From the NCBI GenBank assembly GCA_019059635.1, contig JAGVRJ010000015.1, positions 868,001-932,000 of the forward strand: DNA of 64,000 nt, written 5' to 3'. Of this stretch, positions 36,767 through 46,085 are shown in pieces. The first letter of the stretch is position 1; every line of letters starts with the position of its first letter. The position numbers and the translations under genes were made by a program. The notes beneath the pieces were generated by a model, which saw nothing but the letters and a program-made list of their open reading frames with translations, was not told the origin of the DNA and searched no databases. This stretch comes from Proales similis. Lineage: Eukaryota; Rotifera; Eurotatoria; Ploima; Proalidae.

Positions 36767-38670
36767 ACCTTGCTTGTAAGCGCGCTCGAGCCAAACAAAC
36801 GAGCCTCAAATGAGACCATTTCGCATTAACTCGCTTTTGCTTAACCCTTTTCTTCACATTTGTCTAGCTTAGCGCCGACTTAGAGTCGAATGGCTTAGAT
36901 GGCTACCAGCCTGCCCCTTCCCTCCTCCCTTCTCTCTTTCTCTCCTCTGCCCTTCACTTAGTTTAGGTCAAGTTTCCATTCTTTTGATTGTTGTCGCTCG
37001 AGGAACGTATTAATGTCATCTTTATTTAATTGTTTTGATGCAAGTCAATAGACGTGAGAGATATGAATCGCTTTTCTTGTTTATGCGTCGCGCAGAGGGC
37101 AAGCAACGAGACGAATCGGATCTGAATGGGATCGCTCGAATGAGTCCGATCTGCTCGTCAAATCGCCAATTTGCTCGATTGACTTGAGCGCTCGTCGATT
37201 GGAATGAACGAGTGCACCGCGCTTTGAAGCCGGATGTGTCGGCGATAAAATCAAATATCACAGGCCATGGGGCGATAAATTATTCGTCATAAGTTCAAGA
37301 GAGGCGAGCCAATCAGAGAGCGCGCCGACGGAGGGCCGAATCGCGCCAATCAGCGCGTTGCATCACCTCCTATCGCCTGTCAGGCAAACAAAACGCGCTG
37401 TTTGTCGAGTATTAATTAATCAACTCATTTGCATAGTATCGGCGAACAGGCGCTAGAGCCCGTTGACCATTTGACCGCTGCAGAGCTCAGTTCCTAGAAT
37501 GCCGAATCTTGCGTAGCGCACCTGATTCGATGCAGCCGGTAGTCTCGACAGGCAAGGGCATATCTCGGTCGGAGATAATCATCGCGTGCGATTCACAACA
37601 TCGCGAGATAAGACAGAGCGGCCGGCTTATCCTCCACAAATTGGATTCTGTTGACAGCGTAAACAGTGTTTAAGTGCGTTTGTCGTGGTGGTCTTGGTTG
37701 TCAAACAACGTGAGAGGCACAAGATGCCAGAGAGGATTAGCGTTACTCAATCGGCCCCTATTTACTCGCTCGGGCTGCCTCACCTTTGAGCAACAGCGCC
37801 GAGAAGCATTCACTGGCTATTTACCGCGTCCATGCATTTGCCCGTCATAAGCGCAATTGACTTGTTTATCTGCGCTCAAGCAATTAGGGCCGGCGCGCTT
37901 GGACGCAAATTATAATGAGCAATAAGAACCGTTGTTCGACCCTCCCTCCCCGCTCGGTTGGTGGCCGGCCAATCGATCTGTTCGACTTGGCCGTATCTAA
38001 ACGCCACTTAAACAAACAATAAAAGGAAGCGAACATGAAGCGAATAATCGACCTTTAACACACGCACGCACTCGCGTTGAGCGGGATAGCTCAGAACTGG
38101 CCAAATGTCGTCTACTTGATTGAGTTTTCAGGGTTTGGCTTTCAGGGCAGGAGTGAGTTTTTGCTTGTCGCTGTCTAGTTAAAGCGATTTGATTAGGGTT
38201 TGTCAAGAGACACACAGTCCGAACAAAGCTGTTTTGTTTACGCAAATAGACGCTGTTCAAAGCCAACAGGAGAGTGTCAAACGAAAACACGTTTAGGAAG
38301 CTTGGGAAGCTGTAGGCAATCTTAGTAGGATGCGTGAATTTGGCATCGGATCGCGGTCACGCAATTCCCGTCCCAATTTATTCAAGAGTGCGACCTGAAC
38401 AAGTCGACGGCTTCCCGACCAAATGAACCTACACAGTCACGCGCTGGGAGCGCCGCTGCCTCCTAACAAGAGAAATGATGGCTCGATCGATCGAAGTAGT
38501 TGACAAGACACTGTAAACAGTTGCGCTCGGACACTATGATAGAGACGGCTCACTTGGCTGGCGAGCGGATGCGAGTTGACGGTCGAGTGGGACTAATGGC
38601 GAGCACGGATAAGTGCGGTCGAGAAATGGAGCGCTCTCTGGGCGTGCAGGGAGCTCGTCTTGTGGGACTT

Positions 38671-38701
<31 letters not shown>

Positions 38702-39156
38702 AGACGCTTGCTTATTGTTTTTGTTATTCTTTATGTTCTAAGTGGGGACCGGGCACGCATTCGAACAATATGCGATGCCCTCCATAATAGAGCACAAGGA
38801 CGCCATGATTAATGAGAAGTGGCGGCGGCGGTAGTCGATAATAAGCAATTTATTGAGAAAGCCGCATTTGTACAAGCTGATTAAATAGCAAAAAGAGAAG
38901 AAGGAAGAGAGAGAGAGAGAAAGGAGAGAGAGCCAAGATTGCGAATCAAGAGAAGGAAGCAAATAATTGAGATTGGCTCGATCATGCACAAGAGAGCAGA
39001 GAGAAGAGAGCAAAAGTGATAAAAAGAGGAGACTGAAGATTCAACGATAGAAATGAATAAACAGGAAAACAAACAAGCCGCGCAGAGTTGGCCGACGTCC
39101 ACGGCGACTACGACGACGAAGAGGAAGGCGTGCCGAATAAATATGAAAGAGTGGGC
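36767..39156. other. Intergenic between convergent nidogen and scribbler-like genes
   Basis: About 2.4 kb holding the 3' ends of both genes. There is no clear AATAAA close behind nidogen. TTTATT at 38849-38854 could be the poly(A) signal of the minus-strand gene. A (TC)n tract lies at 38674-38701. The rest is unique sequence with no supported coding region; several ATTAAT-rich words near 37410-37425 and 37000-37030 are unexplained. Confidence 0.5.
38674..38701 (+). repeat. (TC)n microsatellite
   Basis: About fourteen uninterrupted TC units ending in TAG, in intergenic DNA. Confidence 0.9.
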
Positions 39157-40526
39157 TCAGAGCGTTGCTTCTTCTTTTTTGGGCGATGAGTCGGCCGAGA
39201 GGACCAGAGTGGATTGTTCGAGCGTTTCGTTGAGCAACGGGGTGAGGCGGTCGGCAGATTGGTCTGCGCCACTGTTGGTTGACTTGCGGCCTCGCTTGCG
39301 GCCGGTCAACAGCGACTTGCTCGCTTTCCTAGCAATTGGCTTTCGGCCGCATCCGTCCATTTCGTCCTCGTTCACGGAAGAAGCGGACGAGCTCGAGACG
39401 GACGAGCCGTCCGATCTAAGTTTGCTTTCTACTTGACTTGTGGCCACATTGCTGCTGCTGCCACCGCCGCCGCCGCCGCCTCCATTGGCCGCCATCATAT
39501 CTGCGCTGGCGGCCAACTTGTCCAGTTCGGCGTCTGAAACTGCCTCACCGTCGTACTTGTTTATGAATCGACGTTTGCCGTTGCGCAGAGTGCGCACAGC
39601 CGGGTCAGTGGAGAGGCGCTTTGGCGCTGCGGAGCTGGCCACCGAATCGGGCGTCTCGGTCGACTTTGACCGCGGCAGGTCCTTGAAACGCGGCGCTGCC
39701 CAGCCGCCCGCCCGGCTCGTGTCTATAAGTGATCCTACGAAGGTTTTGCCGCGCCATGACACATTGAGTATGAGAACGCCCTTGCTGGTCTCGTTCCAAA
39801 TGACACTATCGAGTAGAATGCTGGCGCCTGGCTCGAACGAGCCCAGGTCCTGCGTGTCGGTGCCGACGCCCACCGAACGAGAGCCGGCGGCTGCTTCTTC
39901 GTCGGCGATCGCTCGCTTGCTGGTCGAGGCGGTCGAAGATGCGCACGAAGAGACGACAATCTCGTCCTCTTCGTCCGGCTCGCTGTTGACCTCCTCTTCT
40001 TCGTTGGTCAGTGTGGCGTTCGCTTGGCTGCCGCCCATCAGCAGCGAGTCGCTTGACAGTGTCGAGCTGAAAGAAGGCGATGGCGACACCATGCCGTCCA
40101 GTGCGTTCATCTTTCCGCTGGCCGCGCTCGAGTTCGATACGCTTCGCTTTCTCTAGCAAAAGAAATGTGTATACAGAAAGAGAAACGAAACACACACACG
40201 AATTAGTCAAGCGCTTGCGTCTACACCCCGCCTGCTCGCTGCGTCCATCGGCCGGCCGCCTATTCTCTCGACGAGCGCGCGGCCCATAATAATTCTAATC
40301 TGAGCGCGTAGTATGCTCGAACAGGAGAGAGCAGCTGGCAAACAGGGCAGAGAGGCCAGGGAGGGGAGTGAAGGGTGTGGAGAGCGCTCAATTACCTTAA
40401 CACTGGCTCGTCGATGCAGCTTCGTGCACTCTACAACAGTTCCGTCTGTGGTCGCTCGATCGCTGTTTGCTGCCATTGCGTCTACTGCCGCTTGGGTCGC
40501 CACTTCGCTCATTGCCTCCAGTTGCA
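39157..40526 (-). CDS. sbb: Scribbler/brakeless (ZNF608/609) N-terminal-type co-regulator
   Basis: Two exons on the minus strand: one ending at the GT donor near 40395, and one from about 40153 to the stop at 39157-39159, joined in phase 0. The start is probably the ATG at 40526 (MQLEAMSEVATQ). A longer frame upstream runs through a GA microsatellite and is more likely leader. The hallmark is VGVGTDTQ, then FEPGASILLDSVIW, GVLILNVSWRGKTFVGSLID and WAAPRF, followed by RNGKRRFINK. This is the conserved N-terminal segment of ZNF608/609 and Drosophila scribbler/brakeless, which act as nuclear transcriptional co-regulators. The rest is low-complexity Ser/Gly/Glu-rich sequence with a basic KSLLTGRKRGRK motif. 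No C2H2 finger is present, so the product resembles the short scribbler isoform. A longer isoform would need exons I do not see here. Confidence 0.8.
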
Positions 40527-40569
40527 TGTCAGCAAACGAGCATATTCTAAATGGCGAGTAAAACTCGTC

Positions 40570-40650
40570 AGTCAACTTGGCCTCTCTCTCTCTCTCTCGC
40601 TTTCTATTCAAACGTTGCCCTCCTTCTCTCTCTCTCTCTCTCTCTCTATG
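40570..40650 (+). repeat. CT-rich microsatellite block upstream of the scribbler-like start
   Basis: Two (TC)n runs separated by about 25 bases, close to the predicted 5' end of the minus-strand gene, where they would read as GAGA-type repeats. GAGA tracts often mark promoters in animals; a function here is inference. Confidence 0.75.
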
Positions 40651-41792
40651 TCTCTCGCTCACTCTCTCGCTCTTCTTTCGCTCTTTGGGCCGGCTTCTTT
40701 CTCGTCTTTCTAATTCACTGCTACTATCTGATTGCTCCCACGACCAGTAGCTGTATCATGATTCTCTGCTTTTCTGTAACCTAAATGAGTGAGCGCGCGC
40801 GTGTGTAAGTGCTAGCGAGCGTACGAGTGTAGGCTTGTGTGTGTGTGTGTGTTTGTAGGAGCGAGCGATGATGATGAAGTGAAAGACGATTTAACGAGAG
40901 CGAATGAACGAGGCATTTAATCTATTGCTATTATTAATATTTTTTATTATAATTAGAATTGTTAATAGACGAATGAGAATGCGGGCAATGGAGCGCCACT
41001 GGTTGGAGGAGGAAAGTTTTCGCACTTGGCGGCCTGGCCCCTCCTCTGGCTCCACTAGCGGCCTGCCAGCGGTCTCTGGATGCAACTCAACCAGAACCTT
41101 TCGTCTTCTCCGCCTCTGTCTTTCGAATAAAATTGCGCACAGATCCGAGTGAAATTCGACATTCCACAATGAGATGAAATAAAAATGAATCAACTCGAGC
41201 TGATAAAGTTGCGAGTGAACGATAATGAGCTATTAAACGAGAAGGAGACGAGATTGACAACGAGTCGCGGCGCGCTCATCGGCTCGGACACCAAGCAAGA
41301 GAGCGATAGAGAGAGAGAGAGAGAGCGAGAGAGGGAGCAAGAGGGAGAGTGAGTGAGCGCGACTAAGGCCAGAGAGGGCCATGGCGGAGAGCAAGGCAAC
41401 GCGTGAAATCTGCGCAGATAGTCTCGCTCATGTCACTCATGGCTGCCTAAGGCGCAACCTTATGCTTCTCGTCAGGTTTAGTTTACACTCAAACAGCTGG
41501 CGTGCGCCACTCGTTCTCTCTTCTTTTCGCTCGCACGTTCTCTCTCGCTCTCGGTTTGCTCGCTTGTTCAAGTTTTTCCATTTCGTGCTGCACTCATAAT
41601 TGGATGCACGAAGCGAAAACAAATCGCATTGATTGACCCCAAAAGCGTTTATTTTTACTCGCAACCTGACGAGTACTAGCCAAGCGGCCGCTCTTGACTT
41701 ACCGATAGGATTAAACAGAGACCTATAGGCCGAGCAGAGGAATGCGTGCGTTCGACACACACAGAAAAAGAGTGAGAGAGAGAGAGCAGGAC

Positions 41793-41813
41793 GGGGGGGG
41801 GGGGGGGGGGGGG
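41793..41813 (+). repeat. 21-base poly-G tract
   Basis: Twenty-one consecutive G bases after a GA run. Such tracts can form G-quadruplexes and are prone to sequencing and assembly length errors. Confidence 0.85.
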
Positions 41814-42190
41814 CCAGGCGGTCGGCAGGGATAAGAAGCGAGCATAAAAGAGACATAGTCTGCGTTGGCTTATCCTTCTAATAAACGCATTAAGGACAGA
41901 TTTAACTTTTTCATGGGGGCTTAACTGCCAGCGCGGCTTGCGTCGTAAACAACGCGAAAAAGTAGACGAACGAGACAGACGAAGAGGCACAAGGAGAGAG
42001 GCACAGAGAGAGAGACAGACAGAGAGAGAAAGAGGAGAAGAAATGAAAAAGAAAAAGCGGCTTTGGCAAAGAGTGTAGTCTGAATTGAGTTACGAACATG
42101 CGATCACGTTCGCCTTGCCTAATCGCACTGCAGTAGCCGGTCGCGTCACTCTCTCATCCAGAGGCGGCGCACAGCGCATCGGCCGCATGA

Positions 42191-42291
42191 CGGCTTCGTG
42201 TGCGAGGCGCACGCCGCCGGGTTACGTTTCTGTGCAACGCCCGCACTTTAGTGCGGGGGCCTTCAAGAGCCCTGAGGACCACTGCTGGTCC
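42191..42291. other. Cluster of strong hairpins, candidate structured RNA
   Basis: Within 101 bases lie four contiguous foldable units. 42191-42216 has an outer 4-bp stem and an inner stem gtgcg/cgcac with a 3-base loop. 42240-42257 is a perfect 7-bp stem cccgcac/gtgcggg with loop ttta. 42257-42272 has a 4-bp stem gggc/gccc that shares base 42257 with its neighbour. 42276-42291 has a perfect 6-bp stem ggacca/tggtcc with loop ctgc. A further imperfect hairpin follows near 42309-42326, and a tttt run at 42339-42342. I matched it against remembered snRNA, SRP, RNase P/MRP and 7SK features without success. Strand and expression are unknown. Confidence 0.35.
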
Positions 42292-42693
42292 CGACCTTTC
42301 ACTCAGACCTTCCCAAGCCGTTTGGAAAGTGATCGCACACTTTTAGGTACGGCCTTTGTTGGTGGCAAGCATCTCGCCAAAACCAATTTGCACTTGGCAC
42401 AAGTTCCTTTTTATATTTGCTCTCGACGCTCGCTTGTGCATGGGTAATGAACGGCCCTCAACACACATGCGCGTGCGCGCTCACTTCTATTCTGTTTTAT
42501 TATTTTATTATAGTTGTCGCTTTACGCCTCCTCATAAATTAGATTTCAGTCGCACAAGAGAATCGGCGTCCTCCTTCTCTGTGACTCATCAGCGACGTGA
42601 GCAAGTCAAAAGGCCAAGACAATGAAAAGACGAGGCCGGACGACGACGGCACAGACAGACAGAAGAGAATGCCTCAGAGAACGTGTCAGTTGG

Positions 42694-42699
42694 TTTATT
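42694..42699 (-). terminator. Polyadenylation signal of the SRR1-domain gene
   Basis: TTTATT on the plus strand (AATAAA on the minus strand), about 40 bases after the stop codon at 42738-42740. Confidence 0.6.
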
Positions 42700-42737
42700 T
42701 GTGGTGACGATCGCACTTGTGTAATTGGTCGCGCGTT

Positions 42738-43475
42738 TTAATGGCCGACGTGCTCGTGCGTCGCGAGTCTGTTGGCCAGCGAGTCCAACTTGGCGCATTT
42801 ATCTACTTGACGGAACGAGTGAATGCTTAATTGATTAAACGCGTCGTTTGTGTGCTCGCATTTGAAATCGATTGGATACTCGGCGCACAGTTGAGAGGCA
42901 TCCTTCACATGACTGAACTTTTCATTAAGCTCGCTGTCGAGCATGTTCAAGCAGAGAGCGCTCAGGCTGTTGCCGATCAAAATTAGCCGCCCGAGTCGAC
43001 TTGACGACCAGTTCACGCTGAGCAGGTTCTCGTACAGGTAATTGTCGCAGTGAGGCATGAAGACTAGCGTGACCTTGTCGAGCGGCCGCTTGCACTGCTC
43101 GTCTATGCGGCAGACGTTCATCTCGTAGTCGGAGCTGAGCAGGGCGCGATCGCTGTCGGTAAACACCGGATCGAAGATATCGACGCTGTTCACCAGATGC
43201 GCACTCATCGACTTGAGCTCGTCGATGATGAGCAGAAACAGAGCGAGCTGGTATCGCGCCGCAAAGTTGTTGTCGACACTTCCCAGGCCGTAGCAAACAA
43301 GATTTATTGGCTCGTTTCGACACTCCACCGGCAAGCAATGCTTATGAACGAGCCAGCGCACGCGGCTCCAGTAGCCGAGCTGATCGTGCAGGAGCAAGTT
43401 CTGCTTGCACTGCTCTACGTTCCTCTTGAGCTCGTCGGCTGCCGGCTCCAAGCTTCGGCCTTTTCTAGACTTCAT
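42738..43475 (-). CDS. SRRD: SRR1 domain-containing protein (SRRD)
   Basis: A single open exon of 245 residues from the ATG at 43475. The SRR1-like domain fills most of it: VCYGLGSV with ARYQLALFLLI, then DPVFTDSDRALLSSDY, LVFMPHCDNYLYENLL and LILIGNSL. These are the conserved blocks of SRRD/BER1-type proteins. In plants and mammals the family is tied to heme-related and circadian regulation; the exact biochemical role is not settled. An out-of-frame ATG lies 22 bases upstream in good context and could be an upstream start, but no splice joins it to this frame. The gene lies in tandem with cactin, whose stop is about 210 bases away. Confidence 0.85.
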   Translation of the reverse strand: MKSRKGRSLEPAADELKRNVEQCKQNLLLHDQLGYWSRVRWLVHKHCLPVECRNEPINLVCYGLGSVDNNFAARYQLALFLLIIDELKSMSAHLVNSVDIFDPVFTDSDRALLSSDYEMNVCRIDEQCKRPLDKVTLVFMPHCDNYLYENLLSVNWSSSRLGRLILIGNSLSALCLNMLDSELNEKFSHVKDASQLCAEYPIDFKCEHTNDAFNQLSIHSFRQVDKCAKLDSLANRLATHEHVGH

Positions 43476-43592
43476 CACACCTTTGGGTAGGCGCCATGCT
43501 GAAATGAGGGGAAAACAAATCGGAAACGGACGGACTTTGAGATCCGCTTCTCTTAAGGCACCAACAGAACTCGCATGATGCTCGAGAATGTT

Positions 43593-43598
43593 TTTATT
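43593..43598 (-). terminator. Polyadenylation signal of cactin
   Basis: AATAAA on the minus strand, 87 bases beyond the cactin stop codon at 43685-43687. Confidence 0.65.
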
Positions 43599-43684
43599 TC
43601 AATCGAATTTGATTTGACACAGTTTGAGCAATTGAAAGAATTGCGAGCGAAGGCCACACGCCGACCTTGACCGATGAGAGGCGA

Positions 43685-43911
43685 TCATCTTCGATACTTC
43701 CACTTGCGAAAGTGGAACCAGAGCTGGTAGATGCCGTTCTGAAACTGATTCCTGAACCCGTGCCGGTAGGATATGTCCCATTCCTTGTTGACTATTTTGA
43801 ACGCCACGTCCTCGTAGGGCGCGCCGGCGTGAAAGCGCAATATCGCAAAGTCCTTGTTGTCCGCGCACACAGTCTATTCACAAGTTTGAAAATTTGTCGA
43901 CAAATGATAGA

Positions 43912-43942
<31 letters not shown>

Positions 43943-45837
43943 GTCTCAAGGACACGGGCAATCGCCATGAAGCTGAGAGCGAGAGAGAGAGAGAGAGAGA
44001 GAGAGAAGAGAAAGAGATGGCTTCTTACAATCGAGTATCTGGGCGCGCATGTTTTGTCGATCAGATCCGGATAAAAGACCTTGAATCGAAACGAACTTTA
44101 ATGAGGACCAGAGCGAAAGCCAGAGCAGACACCTACGTTGAACTTGTAGCCTTGGACGGTCTTGGGCGGCGGGTTGTCCACGTCATAGTGCTTCTTGTTG
44201 TACTGATTCCACTCGTAGCCGGTGTGGACGCGATTGTAGTAGCGCGGCTTGCGAGGCCTGTACTTGTCCGACCATTTGTAGTTGTGTTGAATAGAGACCT
44301 CTTGTGCACGGTTCTGTGGGTCGTCGTCGTCGTCTTGGTCGCCGCCGCGGCCTCCATGCGCCGCCGACTGACTGCTGACCGACTCTGCTGCCTGCAGACT
44401 CTCGTCAATTCTGTCTTTGCCGAGCACTTTGGTGCGCCGCGTCTCCAATCGCTGCTCGCTCTCCTCCTGCGTGAGAACAAGCACATCGGCCTCCAAGTCA
44501 TCTGGTCTAATCAAACGCGGACTGTAGGCGGAGTTCTCGTATTCGGTAATTGCCAACGAGATCAGGTCCACTTGATTGGCCTCGTCCAGTTCGTTGAGCT
44601 GGTCGCACCTTTCGAACGCGTCTTTCTCCTTCTCTTCAATCTCGCGCCGTCTGCTCGCGTACTCCCTCTCCTCCTTTTTGATTCGCTCCTGCAGCATTCG
44701 ATCGAAATCGTCGACCACACGAGCGACCGCAGAGCGCGGCTTCTCCTCGATGCCCTGCTCTCGTTTGAGCTTCTTGAGCTTTTGCACCAGCGCTCTGTGG
44801 TGACGTTCGCGCAGCCTCGCTCGGGCCATGTGCGACTTGAGCTGGGACAACAGCGACTCCCAGTAGCCGATGTCAATGCCGCTCTCGTTGTTTATCTTGT
44901 ACTTGATCGTCTCTTCGAGCTTGCGCAGCTGCTCAAAGTTCTTTCCCTTGAAGATGCTGGTCACGTCCTGCAGCACCGACTCGTTTATGCCTTCGCGGCG
45001 ATCGCCGACATGCTCGCGCGAGTACTTGTCCAGCTTGCGCAGCTTTTGCAGCTCGTCCTCGGTGACCAGAGCAATGTCCTCCCAGTAGTCGGCGTTGGCG
45101 CCTGCCTCCAGCGCCGAGTAGACTTTTATGTCTTCGAGCAGGTCCTCCAGATCGCGAATGGTCAGTCCGTTCAGGTACGTGTACGGCTCGTGCATTTCGA
45201 CCGCCAGCTCGTCGTCCTCCGAGTTTATGTACTTGGCCAGCAGGTCGATCGGCTTTGCTCGGCCCTCTTCGATGCGAATCCTGGAGCGCAACTTCACCTG
45301 TTTAAGCTGAAACGAGTCCTCCTGCTTCTCCCACTCTTTGTGGTATTCGCTCTCCTTTTGGCGCTGGAGAAACTCGCGCTCGCGCTCCATCTCTTCCCTC
45401 TCGCGCTCTCTCTCTATCTTGCGCCTCTTCAGCTTCTCCAGCTCTTTGGCCGCCTCCTCTTGCCTCAGCCGATTGAGCAGCACCATCTGCTCCGGTTCCA
45501 GTTTGTCCAAGCCAGTCTTCTGGTTCTTTTTCCTCCACACGAACGTCTCCACCGGCGTCTCGTCCGCGTCCTGCTGCCTCTCGAACAAGAGCTTTTCGCT
45601 TTTTTGCGACAAATGCCAACTGCTGCCCTCTCCCTGCGCGAACGGATTGAATTGCGCTTTGGACTCGCGGCCTCTAGAGCCCGATCTCCTTCTCTGTCTT
45701 TCTACACTCGAACGACTGCTGCTGCTGCGACTCGATCTGCTGCTCTCGCTGTCAGTCCGTCGTCGACTCTCCTTCGACTTGTGCGACTTTTTCTTCTTGT
45801 GCTCCTTTTTGTGATGCGACTTTTTCTTTTTGCTCAT
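43685..45837 (-). CDS. CACTIN: Cactin, spliceosome-associated nuclear protein
   Basis: Three exons, 44137-45837, 44029-44079 and 43685-43873, all in phase 0, give 646 residues. The N-terminus is a Lys/Ser/Arg-rich RS-type tail (MSKKKKSHHKKEHKKKK). A charged coiled coil follows, then the central conserved region (WEDIALVTEDELQKLRKLD, GYWESLLSQLKSHMARARL). The hallmark C-terminal domain reads YKFN-VFYPDLIDK, then FAILRFHAGAPYEDVAFKIVN and HGFRNQFQNGIYQLWFHF, ending in KYRR. Cactin is a nuclear factor linked to pre-mRNA splicing and, in flies, to Rel/cactus signalling. The full domain order is intact. Intron 2 (43874-44028) holds facing CT and GA microsatellites. The start lies 248 bases from the divergent FANCI start. 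Confidence 0.96.
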
Positions 45838-46085
45838 TCTGAAATAAATTTCTGCCGCTTTCGGGCCGGTCTCTCTTGTCTTTGACTTTACATCAACAGC
45901 AAAAGCAGCATCCAATCGAGCGACAATTCGAGTCGTACGTCGCACCCGGCTCGGTGCGTTCTTATTTGTCCGATCTCGCATTCGCATTGCAAGCCGTTTG
46001 AAAAACCGTCCGTGTGGCCAACAGAAAAGTACAATTGCAATTGTCTCTGCTTCGACCTCTAAAGCTCTTCCCGACTGACAGAAGA
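45838..46085. promoter_or_regulatory. Shared divergent promoter, cactin / FANCI
   Basis: Only 248 bases separate the cactin ATG (minus, 45837) from the FANCI ATG (plus, 46086). Both transcription starts must lie in or beside this interval. No TATA box is evident; the sequence includes cgcacccggctcggtgcg-like GC-rich palindromic DNA near 45940-45960. Co-regulation is inferred from spacing only. Confidence 0.6.

Larger units (their letters stand above)
40663..42737. other. Intergenic, upstream of the scribbler-like gene
   Basis: About 2 kb with GA runs (41308-41332, 41774-41786), a 21-base poly-G tract, purine-rich DNA at 41985-42040, and a hairpin-rich segment at 42191-42291 listed separately. 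Reading frames crossing it are low-complexity and unsupported. The 3' end of the SRR1-domain gene, with TTTATT at 42694-42699, lies at its right border. Confidence 0.5.

Noticed and set aside
36767-39156. Possible extra gene between nidogen and the scribbler-like gene
   Set aside because: Only short frames without splice logic, domain or compositional support.
43894-45885. 663-residue plus-strand open frame, Leu/Val-rich
   Set aside because: Exactly antisense to cactin exon 1. It begins in a CT microsatellite and has no recognisable domain, whereas cactin matches its family along the whole length.
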